A stretch of DNA of 64,000 bases from an uncultured Thermoleophilia bacterium (GCA_903927755.1 CAIYOD010000111.1:1-64000); one strand, 5' to 3'; positions 9,919 to 18,535 are shown, counted from the first letter of the stretch. Numbers and translations: made by a program. The notes: generated by a model not told the origin, from the sequence alone.

Positions 9919-11304
9919 TCAGTCGCCGCGGGCCGCCGACGAACGCTGGTGCAGCCCCTGCAGATAGGCCTGGTTCCTGGCATCCCTCTGCCAGCGGTGG
10001 ATGTACAGCCAGCCCCAAAGGCGCTCGAGCGAATTGCCGAGGCGCAGCCGCGCGAGGGGCCGCAGGATGTGGCCCACCGAGTAGAAGCGGCGATAGCCGT
10101 CGATGACCGCGGTCTGCAGCTGGATGGCGGTCATGTTCTGCGGCGTGAAGATGACGTGCTGGCCGTCGTAGTACTGCCAGCGACGCTCGAAGACGCGATC
10201 GTCGCCGTTCATCATCTCGTACTGCTTCGTCCCGAGCCCGGGCGTGAGGATGTTGAGCATCAGGCTGTCGATGGCGTATCGCTTGGCAAAGGCGACGATG
10301 TCGCTTGCCGTGTGTTCGGTGTCGGTGTCGGCGCCCACCACGAACATGCCGTGGCACTTGATGCCGTGACGGTGCAGGGCGGCGATCGCACGCCGGATGT
10401 CCTCGACCGTCTGCGATTTCGCGTAGCTGTCCAGTGTCGCCTGGTCGACTGATTCGAACCCAAGGGCCAGGCGATGGCAGCCGGAGCGCCGCATGAGCTT
10501 CAGCAGCTCTTCGTCGCGGGCCACATCGGTGCGCACCTGCGCCTGCCACTTCGGGGTGATGCCGCGGTCGATCATCATCTGGAGCAGCTTCTTGAGACGC
10601 CGCTTGTCGGCGGCGAAGTTGTCGTCGTAGAAGAAGACCGCTCTGGGCTTCTTCGCAGCCAGCTCGGCGAGTACGCTCTCAGGGCTGCGCATGCGGTACT
10701 TGCGCCCGAACATCATCGTCACGGTGCAGAAGGTGCAGTCGAACGGGCAGCCCAGGCTGGTCATGATCGGTGTCTCGTGGATGCGCTCCGAGCCCACGAT
10801 CAGCGAGAGGTCCGGCATCGGGAGCGCGTCGAGATCCGTGCAACGCTCGCGCAGCTCGTTGTGCATGGGGCGCCCCTCGCGCCAGAACGATAGCCCACGG
10901 ATGCTCTCGAGCTCGCGCTCGCCGCGGAGCGCCTCGAGCAGCTCCAGCATGAGACCGTCGCCGCCCTCCCCGCGAGCGACGTAGTCGGCGTGGGGCAGGG
11001 CGTCATCAGGCGCGAAGGTGGGGTGAGGGCCGCCGATGATCACGGGGAGTCCGGCGGCCCGCAGTCCGTCCGCCAGGGCGTAGGCAGCCGGCGCCGTCGA
11101 GGTGGTCGTCGAGATCCCGATGAGGTCGGCCGAGGCGACGTCGTCGCGGTCGATGGGCGCCGCCTGCGGTGCGTAGATCCGCACGTCGTGACCGGCGGCC
11201 TTGAGCGCCGCACCGATGAGAGGCAGACCGAGCCGCGGATAGAAGCCGTAGGACAGGATGTTGATGCCGGGCGGCGCAGGTTCGATGAGGCGGATCTTGA
11301 ACAT
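9919..11304 (-). CDS. B12-binding-type radical SAM protein
   Basis: Encodes 461 residues. The N-terminal ~140 residues have the Rossmann-like cobalamin-binding domain pattern ('LGLPLIGAALKAAGHDV', 'IIGGPHPT'). The classical DxHxxG motif for base-off B12 is not obvious. The radical SAM core follows with CxxxCxxC (Cys186, Cys190, Cys193), then 'FYDDNF' and later barrel strands. A helical C-terminal region resembles those of Elp3/MiaB-like B12 radical SAM proteins of unknown substrate. The start is the ATG at 11304; the frame further upstream is antisense to the diguanylate cyclase region. Confidence 0.85.
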   Translation of the reverse strand: MFKIRLIEPAPPGINILSYGFYPRLGLPLIGAALKAAGHDVRIYAPQAAPIDRDDVASADLIGISTTTSTAPAAYALADGLRAAGLPVIIGGPHPTFAPDDALPHADYVARGEGGDGLMLELLEALRGERELESIRGLSFWREGRPMHNELRERCTDLDALPMPDLSLIVGSERIHETPIMTSLGCPFDCTFCTVTMMFGRKYRMRSPESVLAELAAKKPRAVFFYDDNFAADKRRLKKLLQMMIDRGITPKWQAQVRTDVARDEELLKLMRRSGCHRLALGFESVDQATLDSYAKSQTVEDIRRAIAALHRHGIKCHGMFVVGADTDTEHTASDIVAFAKRYAIDSLMLNILTPGLGTKQYEMMNGDDRVFERRWQYYDGQHVIFTPQNMTAIQLQTAVIDGYRRFYSVGHILRPLARLRLGNSLERLWGWLYIHRWQRDARNQAYLQGLHQRSSAARGD

Positions 11305-11339
11305 GACGCAGATTCTACAGCCTGCCGCTCCCCGCAGCC

Positions 11340-12371
11340 TCAGTCGTGAGCGGCCGCGGAATCGCCGCCGATGCGTTTCGCGGCATAGAGCGCGCCGTCG
11401 GCGCGCCTGAGAAGGGCGTCGGGGGGTTCGTCGGCCTTCCAGGCAGCGATCCCCGCGCTTGCCGTGACGCTGCGTTCCGCCAGGTCCGCGCAAGAGCGCA
11501 CCGCCACGAGCACGCGCTCGGCGAACCCCCGTGCGCCGCCGAGCTCGATGCCCGGCAGCAGCACGCTGAACTCGTCGCCGCCGGGTCTTGCCGGCAGGTC
11601 TTCGGCGCGACACGCGGCTGCCAGCAGCGAGGCGAAGCGCTCCAGCACGTCGTCACCGGCTTCGTGCCCCGCGGCGTCGTTCACGGCCTTGAGGCCGTCG
11701 AGGTCGAAGCTGACGACTGCCAGGGCCGTGTGGTGCCGGCGTGCGAACGAGACCGACTTCTCCAGAGACTCCTGGAAGTGGCGCCGGTTGGCGAGGCCCG
11801 TGAGCACATCGGTGGCGGCGATGCGCGTGATGGCGGCGTTGTCCTCGAGGAGGGTCGCGGTCTCGCTGACCAGCTCGTCGTTCTCCTTGTTGGACGCCTT
11901 GAGTTCGGCGGTGCGGTCGACCACGCGTCCCTCGAGTTCGCGGTTGAGCCGGCGGATCTCGACCTCGGCGCGTTTGGGTTCGGTGACATCGGCGACCACG
12001 ATGATGAAGTGGCCGGGCTCCGGCCGGCGGGCGGAGATGTGCAGCCGGAGGCCCAGGCGCGTGAGGCCGATCTCGAAGTCCGCGGGCTCGCCGGTCTCGA
12101 CGACACGGCCGTAGATCCGGAGGACGTCGGGCGTCTCGTCCCGGAACGCGGGGACGACCTCGGCGTGGCGCCTGCCGACGACCTTCTCGAGACCGGTCAG
12201 CCGCACGAAGGCCGGGTTCACCGCGAGGTAGACGAAGTCGTCGGGGAGGCCCTCGTCGTCGTAGAGCATGCGGCAGTAGGCGAATCCCTCGAGCGCGCTC
12301 TCGAAGAACAGGGCGCAGCGCCTCTCACTCTCGTGCGTCGGCGGTCGAACGGGCTGCGACGCAGGGTGCAT
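11340..12371 (-). CDS. PAS-GGDEF diguanylate cyclase
   Basis: Encodes about 343 residues. A PAS domain (about 18-135) has the ending 'VVADVTEPKRAE'. A short coiled coil (about 140-185) follows, then a GGDEF domain with active-site GGDEF at 264-268. An RxxD inhibitory site (Arg255-Asp258) lies five residues before GGDEF, so product feedback is likely. The protein should make cyclic di-GMP in response to a small-molecule or redox cue. The start is ATG 12371, well spaced from CGAGGAG; GTG 12380 overlaps that element. No transmembrane segment is seen. Confidence 0.9.
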   Translation of the reverse strand: MHPASQPVRPPTHESERRCALFFESALEGFAYCRMLYDDEGLPDDFVYLAVNPAFVRLTGLEKVVGRRHAEVVPAFRDETPDVLRIYGRVVETGEPADFEIGLTRLGLRLHISARRPEPGHFIIVVADVTEPKRAEVEIRRLNRELEGRVVDRTAELKASNKENDELVSETATLLEDNAAITRIAATDVLTGLANRRHFQESLEKSVSFARRHHTALAVVSFDLDGLKAVNDAAGHEAGDDVLERFASLLAAACRAEDLPARPGGDEFSVLLPGIELGGARGFAERVLVAVRSCADLAERSVTASAGIAAWKADEPPDALLRRADGALYAAKRIGGDSAAAHD

Positions 12372-12521
12372 CGGCGCCACTCCTCGCCATGCCTTCTCAG
12401 GTTGAGAGCTTCGACTGATCCGAGATCGCGCAGAAGCGTGTGGAGGCGCGAAGACGGCAGCCCTGCGATGGGCTGCGTACTTGGAGCATCTCCCCGCTGT
12501 GCGATGTTCAACCCGCTGCGG

Positions 12522-12827
12522 TCAGCGCTCTTCGGTCTCGCCCTTGCCGGGCCTTGAGCCCGTGGTCTCGGCGGCGCGGCGGAGTGCCTCGCGCAGGCGG
12601 ACATCACCCACTCTGAAACGACAGCGGCCCTTCTGCCGCGCGCGCTTGCCATCGACCGCGCAGCGCAGCCGAGAGGCGGGCGTGGCGCTGAAGACCATGT
12701 CGTGCCCTGGGAGGCCGAACCGCCCGTCGTGCGCGTGCGAGTCCACGAGCGAGGACACCCGGGGGTCTGGCACCGCGTTCTCGGTGACCAGAAGGGGGCA
12801 GCCCAGGCACGCGTCTCTGTAGCGCAT
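12522..12827 (-). CDS. Small hypothetical protein with N-terminal CxxC
   Basis: Encodes 101 residues beginning MRYRDACLGCP, so a CxxC pair sits at residues 7-10. The rest is basic and arginine-rich. The ATG at 12827 follows GAGGGGGA at good spacing, which supports translation. Codon choice is ordinary for the window. No family is recognised. It is divergent to the decarboxylase-like lipoprotein gene across 179 bases. Confidence 0.5.
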   Translation of the reverse strand: MRYRDACLGCPLLVTENAVPDPRVSSLVDSHAHDGRFGLPGHDMVFSATPASRLRCAVDGKRARQKGRCRFRVGDVRLREALRRAAETTGSRPGKGETEER

Positions 12828-13006
12828 CGTCTTCCCCCTCACCGAGGACTCTGCGATCCAGTGTAGACAGCCTCTCGGCCGGGTCAAGGATGGGGAATCA
12901 TCGCGACCGATGGATTCCGCTCGAACGCGATTCCGGCACTCACGTTCGCCGTCGTCCTTGTCGATAGCTGGGAGGAACAGCGGAGAGAGCCGGAGGAGGA
13001 TGGCGT

Positions 13007-14353
13007 ATGTCGCGCAGATTGAAGGTCCTGCTCTGTGCCGCGCTCCTGCTCCTTTCGGCTTCCGGCTGTTCGGCGCAGCAGCAGTCAAGTACGCAGGCGA
13101 CCGAAGAGCCGGTTCCGTACCAGGTCGGTGAGTGGCAGCCCTCCGACCAAAGAGTCCTGAATCAATGGGTGGAAGACCTCGTCCGCGAAACCAACGCCGA
13201 AGCCCGACCCCTCGTGCCCGTCGTTCAGGAGTTCAAGGACCTGATCGAAAGCGACCCAGAGCTCCTCATGCTCTTCACGCAGATGTTCGAACAGGTTCCG
13301 CGCACTGCCAAGTACCAGAAGGACCCCACCGGCCAGCCCCAGATCAGGGACTACCGGCTCATGCTGCGGCTCATCAACCAGATCATCACCAAGGCCCCTG
13401 AATTCAACCAGACGGGCCTGGTCGGCTTTCCCATCAATGCCATCATCAACTGGCCCATGGGAACTCCGGCCGGCACGACAGTCTTCCTGAATCCGAAGGT
13501 GAACAGCCAGCTCAAGAAGATCCTGGATCAATGGGGTGAGTTCCTGCAATCGAGCGAGTCCCGCGATGTCCTGAACGACGATCCCAAGACCGGATGGTTC
13601 GGCCGGGACGCGAAAGCAGCGATGCCGACCTTCGTCGAGGACTTTCAGTGTGATCCGAAACAGCCCTACTACGGATTCACCTCCTGGGATGACTTCTTCA
13701 CCCGCCAGTTCCGGGAAGGCCGACGGCCGGTCGCCTCCCCCATGGACGATGCGGTCATCGCCAACTCCTGTGAGTCGGCTCCCTACCGGCTCGCCACGGA
13801 CGTGAAGGGGAGCGACACATTCTGGATCAAGTCGCAGCCTTACTCGCTCTACCACATGCTGGCGGGCGACCCGCTCGTCGGGCAATTCGTAGGCGGCACC
13901 GTCTATCAGGCCTTTCTCAGCGCTCTGAGCTACCACCGCTGGCACAGTCCGGTCAGCGGACGGATCGTGAAGACCCAGCTGATCGACGGGTCGTACTATG
14001 CGGAAGCGCTGTCTGAGGGATTCGATCCAGCGGGTCCGAACGAGTCGCAGGGATACATCACCCAGGTCGCGAGCCGGGCATTGATCTTCATCGAAGCGGA
14101 CAATCCGGACATCGGCCTCATGGCCGTCCTCTTCGTGGGCATGGCGGAGGTCTCCTCGAACGAGATCACTGTGTCGGTGGGACAACAGGTGAGCAAGGGC
14201 GACCAACTCGGCATGTTCCATTTCGGCGGCTCCACGCACTGCCTGATCTTTCGCCCGCAGGTGAAGCTCGACTTCGACCTGCATGGTCAGACGCCGGGGT
14301 TGGGTTCCTCGAACATCCCCGTGCGGGCGAAGATCGCCACGGTCAAGGAGTGA
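13007..14353 (+). CDS. Phosphatidylserine decarboxylase/PsiD-like pyruvoyl decarboxylase, lipoprotein form
   Basis: Encodes 448 residues. A signal peptide ends in a lipobox (SASGC, Cys21). Residues ~45-210 match the N-terminal PSDC domain common in fungal decarboxylase-like proteins ('LVGFPINAIINWPMGTPAG'), and ~225-448 match a phosphatidylserine decarboxylase core. The core has 'SYHRWHSPVSG' and the self-cleavage region 'FHFGGSTHCLIF', where Ser409 is the likely pyruvoyl precursor. Relatives decarboxylate phosphatidylserine or aromatic amino acids (PsiD acts on tryptophan). The actual substrate is unknown. Codon use is visibly less GC-rich than its neighbours (more GAA, AAT, TTC/AAG mixes), which suggests transfer. 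It ends 119 bases before tRNA-Ala. Confidence 0.85.
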   Translation: MSRRLKVLLCAALLLLSASGCSAQQQSSTQATEEPVPYQVGEWQPSDQRVLNQWVEDLVRETNAEARPLVPVVQEFKDLIESDPELLMLFTQMFEQVPRTAKYQKDPTGQPQIRDYRLMLRLINQIITKAPEFNQTGLVGFPINAIINWPMGTPAGTTVFLNPKVNSQLKKILDQWGEFLQSSESRDVLNDDPKTGWFGRDAKAAMPTFVEDFQCDPKQPYYGFTSWDDFFTRQFREGRRPVASPMDDAVIANSCESAPYRLATDVKGSDTFWIKSQPYSLYHMLAGDPLVGQFVGGTVYQAFLSALSYHRWHSPVSGRIVKTQLIDGSYYAEALSEGFDPAGPNESQGYITQVASRALIFIEADNPDIGLMAVLFVGMAEVSSNEITVSVGQQVSKGDQLGMFHFGGSTHCLIFRPQVKLDFDLHGQTPGLGSSNIPVRAKIATVKE

Positions 14354-14472
14354 CAGCAGGACGGTGCCCCGCGGACGGGGTGCGCATGGAGTCCGCCCAC
14401 CATCGGGTCGAGCGCCTCAAGGACCGCCGGCAAGGTCTTCTGGGCACGCGCGGTATACTTGTCCCCCCTCGT

Positions 14473-14548
14473 GGGCCGCTAGCTCAGCTGGGAGAGCGCC
14501 GCCCTTGCACGGCGGAGGTCAGGGGTTCGAGCCCCCTGCGGTCCACCA
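14473..14548 (+). tRNA. tRNA-Ala (TGC anticodon)
   Basis: A complete cloverleaf with encoded CCA. Acceptor stem GGGCCGC pairs with GCGGTCC (one G-U), the D arm is GCTCAGCTGGGAGAGC, and the anticodon stem CCGCC/GGCGG holds the loop CTTGCAC. The T arm is AGGGG-TTCGAGC-CCCCT, followed by discriminator A and CCA at 14546-14548. It is the only intact tRNA seen. Its 3' end recurs at 16827-16858 and, with changes, at 18478-18520. Confidence 0.97.
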
Positions 14549-14550
14549 CT
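14519..14550 (+). repeat. tRNA-Ala 3'-end direct repeat, copy 1 (att-like)
   Basis: These 32 bases cover the tRNA T arm, acceptor 3' strand, CCA and two following bases. They are repeated exactly at 16827-16858. Repeats of a tRNA 3' end at both ends of a segment are the usual trace of site-specific integration. Confidence 0.8.
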
Positions 14551-14735
14551 TCGCAGCTACTGTCGGCAAGCTCTTCACGACGACGCTGATGAAGGACATG
14601 GCGAGGCACGGCGAGCTCGCGCTCGACGACTCCATCGAGCGGCACCTGCCCGCAGACATGAAGGCGCCGTCCTGGCGGGGCAGGTCCATCACCTGGCCGA
14701 CCTGGCGGCCGGGGGAGATCGAGCCGGTTGACTGA
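14551..14735 (+). pseudogene. Fragment of a serine beta-lactamase-family gene
   Basis: Immediately after the tRNA, in one frame, the sequence reads 'GKLFTTTLMKDMARHGELAL' followed by DDSIERHLP and GRSIT. This matches the stretch just after the SxxK nucleophile in class C beta-lactamase/esterase proteins (typically SVTKLFTA...GEL.LDD). Only about 50 residues remain. The nucleophile position reads TVGK rather than SxTK, there is no start, and the frame ends in a stop at 14735. It is a decayed remnant, possibly the scar of an insertion at the tRNA end. Confidence 0.6.
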
Positions 14736-14784
14736 GCCTGCGCTCGTCCACCTGTGACGCCCGACACGTCCCAGGGACCGATCG

Positions 14785-16755
14785 CTACCAGATGTCCGCG
14801 CGGCCGGCTGCGTCGCGCGCCATCGGCGACCCGCCGTCGATCCCGAATGCGGCCGCGAACGCCGGGAGGTTCGAGAGCGGCTCGTTGACGCGCGCCCGCG
14901 CCGGCGAGTGGGGGTCGCTCTTGACGATCAGGTGCAGGTACTCGTCGGTGTAGTTGGTGCGCCACACCGTCGCCCACGAGAAGAAGAACCGCTGCTCGGG
15001 GGTGAAGCCGTCGACGGCCTCGCGCTCCGCGGGGCCGTCGGTCGCAAGGGCATCGAGCAGCGCGTCGTGGGCGATCTTGAGGCCGCCGAGGTCGGCGATG
15101 TTCTCGCCGAGCGTGAGCTGGCCGTTCACGTGAAGGCCGTCCAGCACCTCGTACCCGTCGAACTGGCTCACGAGCACCAGGGCGCGCCGCATGAACTCGG
15201 CGCGGTCGGCTTCTGCCCACCAGTCGCGCAGCTGCCCGGAGGCGTCGAAGTGGCTGCCTTCGTCGTCGAAGCCGTGCGTGATCTCGTGACCGATGATCGC
15301 GCCGATGGCGCCGTAGTTCACGGCGTCGTCGGCGTCCGCGTAGAAGAACGGCGGCTGCAGGATCCCCGCAGGGAAGACGATCTCGTTGAGCAGCGGGTGG
15401 TAGTAGGCATTGACGACGTGCGCCGGCATCTCCCACTCGGTCCGGTCGACGGGCAGGCCCAGACGTCCCAGCTGCCGCGCCAGCTCGAAGGCCTCACAGC
15501 GCATGCGGTTCTCCACGAAGGAGCCGCGTTCGATCTCGAGCTCGCTGTAGTCGCGCCACACGTCCGGGTAGCCGATCTTGAAGGTGAAGCCGTGGAGCTT
15601 GCGCAGCGCCTCCTCCCGCGTCGCGTCGGACATCCAGTCGACCCTTCGGAGGGCGCGCCCCATGGCGGTCAGCAGGTGGTCGACCATCTCTTCGCAGCGC
15701 AGTTTGGCCTGCTCGCCGAACGCGGTCTCGACGTAGAGCTGCGCGACCAGCTCGCCGATGTCCGACGAGGCTGAGGCGACCGCCCGCTTCCAGCGCGGCT
15801 TCATCTCCTGCTGCCCGCCCAGCGTCTTGCCGTAGAAGTCGAACGCCTCGTTCTCGAACGCCGGCGTGAGCGACATGGCGAAGGTCCGGACGAGGTGCCA
15901 GCGCAGGTAGTCGCGCAAGGTCTCGATGGGGGTCTCGGCCAGCGTGGCCTCGAGGGCCTGGAAGAATCCCGGGTTGTCCACGTTCACCGACGGCGAGGTG
16001 ACGCCGAGATCGCGGACGTGCCCGGCGAGGTCGAAGGACGGCATGAGCTCGTCGAGGTCGGCGAAGTCGTGCCGGTTCATCGTCAGCGGCACGTCGCGCA
16101 GCTGTGCGGCTGTGTACGACGCCTCGGCCAGCCTGGTCTCGAAGGCGAGGATGCCCTCGGCTGCGCCGGCCGCCCGGGCGTCGTCGACGCCGAGGTTGGC
16201 GAGCTGGTGCGCGACGTGGGTCGCGTACTTGCGGCGCAGAACCTCGGACTGCTCGTCGTCGCGCGTGTAGTAGTCGCGCTCGGGCAGGCCCAGGCCGCCC
16301 TGCCCCAGGTAGACGAGGTACGCCTCCGAGTCCTCGAAGTCGGGCGCCACGCTCAGCGAGTGGAGCGGGCTTGGTCCCACGCGCTGCAGGTCGCGCAGGA
16401 GCTCGCGCACGTCGTCCACCGAGCCTGCGGCCGCGATGCGCGCGAGGTACGGCTCCAGCGGCCGCACGCCGGCCGCGGCGATGGCCGCCTCGTCCATCGC
16501 CGCGGCGAAGTAGTCGCCGACTTTCTGGCCGGCCGACCCCTTCGGGTCGTCACGGCCGGCCGCTTCCTCGAGCAGCCGGCGCAGGATCTCCTGGTTGTGC
16601 TCGTGCACCATCTGGCCCGCGCCCCAGGCGCCGTACTCCGGAGGTATGGGGTTGGCGTCCAGCCAGCCGCCGTTGACGTGCCGGTAGAAGTCTTCGGAGG
16701 CCGCCGTGTCGGGGTCGAAGAGGGCGGCGTCGATCGGGTGCGCAGGTCCGCTCAT
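14785..16755 (-). CDS. pepO: M13-family zinc endopeptidase (PepO/neprilysin-like)
   Basis: Encodes 656 residues, the usual length for bacterial PepO. Zinc ligands are His490 and His494 in HEITH and Glu551 in GENIAD. The substrate-positioning 'NAYYHPLLNEIVFPAGIL' motif precedes them and a large helical N-terminal half covers the active site. No signal peptide or anchor is seen, so it is probably cytoplasmic and cleaves oligopeptides. The start ATG follows GGGAGAA. The whole gene lies between two copies of the tRNA-Ala 3' end, so it may have arrived as a cassette. Confidence 0.93.
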   Translation of the reverse strand: MSGPAHPIDAALFDPDTAASEDFYRHVNGGWLDANPIPPEYGAWGAGQMVHEHNQEILRRLLEEAAGRDDPKGSAGQKVGDYFAAAMDEAAIAAAGVRPLEPYLARIAAAGSVDDVRELLRDLQRVGPSPLHSLSVAPDFEDSEAYLVYLGQGGLGLPERDYYTRDDEQSEVLRRKYATHVAHQLANLGVDDARAAGAAEGILAFETRLAEASYTAAQLRDVPLTMNRHDFADLDELMPSFDLAGHVRDLGVTSPSVNVDNPGFFQALEATLAETPIETLRDYLRWHLVRTFAMSLTPAFENEAFDFYGKTLGGQQEMKPRWKRAVASASSDIGELVAQLYVETAFGEQAKLRCEEMVDHLLTAMGRALRRVDWMSDATREEALRKLHGFTFKIGYPDVWRDYSELEIERGSFVENRMRCEAFELARQLGRLGLPVDRTEWEMPAHVVNAYYHPLLNEIVFPAGILQPPFFYADADDAVNYGAIGAIIGHEITHGFDDEGSHFDASGQLRDWWAEADRAEFMRRALVLVSQFDGYEVLDGLHVNGQLTLGENIADLGGLKIAHDALLDALATDGPAEREAVDGFTPEQRFFFSWATVWRTNYTDEYLHLIVKSDPHSPARARVNEPLSNLPAFAAAFGIDGGSPMARDAAGRADIW

Positions 16756-16826
16756 GGGTGTTCTCCCAGGTGTGAGGTCTGTGTGGCTGCTCGGAAGCTA
16801 CCCGCTCAGGTGACTCCTGCTATCCC

Positions 16827-16858
16827 TCAGGGGTTCGAGCCCCCTGCGGTCCACCACT
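16827..16858 (+). repeat. tRNA-Ala 3'-end direct repeat, copy 2
   Basis: An exact 32-base copy of 14519-14550 with no 5' tRNA half. It lies in the divergent region between pepO (start 16755, minus) and aspA (start 17013, plus). Such an orphan tRNA end fits an old attachment site. Confidence 0.85.
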
Positions 16859-17012
16859 CCGTACCCAACTGCCCCGGATGCCTCTGCCACTGCGCGAGGC
16901 GGATTCCTGCGGTACGCTGGATCTGCGTCGTTTGTGAGTGCACCGCCACCCGGCGGGCGCTCGTTGGCGCGAGACCAGCCGGGAAGTCTCGTCGATCGCT
17001 ATCGAGGAGCGC

Positions 17013-18461
17013 ATGATGCCGCCTGCCAAGAGCCGCGTCGAACACGATCTCCTTGGTGATCGTGAAGTGCCTGCCGACGCCTACTACGGCATCCACACGC
17101 TGCGTGCCCGGGAGAACTTCCCCATCACCGGCATCGCCATCTCGACCTACCCGGATCTCGTCAACGCCCTGGTGTCTGTGAAGCAGGCCGCGGCCGCGGC
17201 GAACTGCGACCTTGGTCTCCTCGCGGATGACAAGGCTTCCGCGATCCAGAAGGCCTGCGAGGAGATCCGCTCTGGACGGCTGCACGAGCAGTTCATCGTC
17301 GACGTCATCCAGGGCGGCGCCGGGACCTCCGCCAACATGAACGCCAACGAGGTCGTCGCCAATCGTGCCCTGGAGCTGCTCGGCCACGACCGCGGCGAGT
17401 ATGCGTTCCTGCACCCGATCGACGACGTCAACATGGGGCAGAGCACCAACGACGTCTATCCGACTGCGGTGAAGGTCGCGTTGCGCTGGGCCGCCGAGCG
17501 CCTGCTCGAGGCGATGGGCGTGCTGCGCGTCGCCTTCGCCGCCAAAGCCGGCACCTTCATGGACGTGGTGAAGATCGGGCGAACGCAGCTTCAGGACGCC
17601 GTCCCCATGACGCTCGGGCAGGAGTTCACCGCCTACGCGGTCATGATCGGTGAGGATGAGCGCCGGCTCGCGGAGGCGTGCCGCCTGATCGAAGAGGTGA
17701 ACCTGGGCGGCACCGCCATCGGGACGCGCCTCAACACGCCGGCGCGCTACTGCGGGCTGGCATGCGACTACCTGGGAGAGCTCACGGGCATCCCTTTGGT
17801 CACCTCGCCGAACCTCATCGAGGCCACCCAGGACCCGGGATCCTTTGTCCAGTTCTCCGGCGTGCTCAAGCGGATCGCCGTCAAGGTGTCCAAGATCTGC
17901 AACGACCTGCGCCTGCTCTCCTCCGGTCCTCGGGCGGGGCTGAACGAGATCAATCTGCCGCCTGTGCAGGCCGGCTCCAGCATCATGCCCGGCAAGGTCA
18001 ACCCGGTCATCCCGGAGGTGGTCAACCAGATAGCCTTCGAAGTCATCGGCAACGACGTCACGGTCAGCTTTGCCGCCGAAGCCGGCCAGCTGCAGCTCAA
18101 TGCGTTCGAGCCGATCATCGCGCACGCGCTGTTCGAGAGCGTCACGCACCTCGAGATGGGCTGCCGCACGCTCGCCGAACGATGCGTCGGAGGGATCACT
18201 GCCAACGTCGACCACCTCAGGAGGCAGGTGGAAGACTCGATCGGGCTGGTGGCCGCGCTCAACCCCATCATCGGCTACGCCCAGGCCACCGCCGTCGCGC
18301 AGGAGGCCGCCGCGACGGGTCGGAGCGTGCACGACGTCGTCCTGGGCAGCGGACTCTTGAGTAAGGAGCGGCTCGACGAGATTCTCTCCCTCGAGGCGCT
18401 GGTGGGCGAGCCGCCACAGACCGACCCGCCACCGATCGACCCGCCCGGCGGCGATCGCTGA
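17013..18461 (+). CDS. aspA: Aspartate ammonia-lyase
   Basis: Encodes 482 residues and converts L-aspartate to fumarate and ammonia in the cytoplasm. The N-terminal 'VPADAYYGIHTLRARENF' and the superfamily signature GSSIMPGKVNP (from residue 321, with the catalytic serine in the SS loop) are intact. Overall the sequence is closer to aspartase than to class II fumarase; the fumarase alternative cannot be excluded without alignment. The start is ATG 17013 (or 17016) after GAGGAG. It lies alone between tRNA-Ala repeat copies 2 and 3. Confidence 0.88.
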   Translation: MMPPAKSRVEHDLLGDREVPADAYYGIHTLRARENFPITGIAISTYPDLVNALVSVKQAAAAANCDLGLLADDKASAIQKACEEIRSGRLHEQFIVDVIQGGAGTSANMNANEVVANRALELLGHDRGEYAFLHPIDDVNMGQSTNDVYPTAVKVALRWAAERLLEAMGVLRVAFAAKAGTFMDVVKIGRTQLQDAVPMTLGQEFTAYAVMIGEDERRLAEACRLIEEVNLGGTAIGTRLNTPARYCGLACDYLGELTGIPLVTSPNLIEATQDPGSFVQFSGVLKRIAVKVSKICNDLRLLSSGPRAGLNEINLPPVQAGSSIMPGKVNPVIPEVVNQIAFEVIGNDVTVSFAAEAGQLQLNAFEPIIAHALFESVTHLEMGCRTLAERCVGGITANVDHLRRQVEDSIGLVAALNPIIGYAQATAVAQEAAATGRSVHDVVLGSGLLSKERLDEILSLEALVGEPPQTDPPPIDPPGGDR

Positions 18462-18477
18462 TACCGGCGGAAGCGAG

Positions 18478-18520
18478 TGCACGGCGGAGGTCGGGGGTTC
18501 GAACCCCCGGCGGTCCACCA
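18478..18520 (+). repeat. Diverged tRNA-Ala 3'-end repeat, copy 3
   Basis: Forty-three bases correspond to the tRNA-Ala sequence from the anticodon loop (TGCAC) through CCA. There are three substitutions against the intact gene, all in or next to the T arm. One leaves a G-G mismatch at the first T-stem pair. There is no 5' half. It sits between the convergent ends of aspA and the molybdenum hydroxylase operon. Confidence 0.75.
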
Positions 18521-18535
18521 CCTCGCGCTCAGGCC

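Noticed and set aside
16827-18521. Minus-strand frame of 564 codons across aspA
   Set aside because: It is antisense to a clear aspartase with intact signature, and its sequence has no family character.
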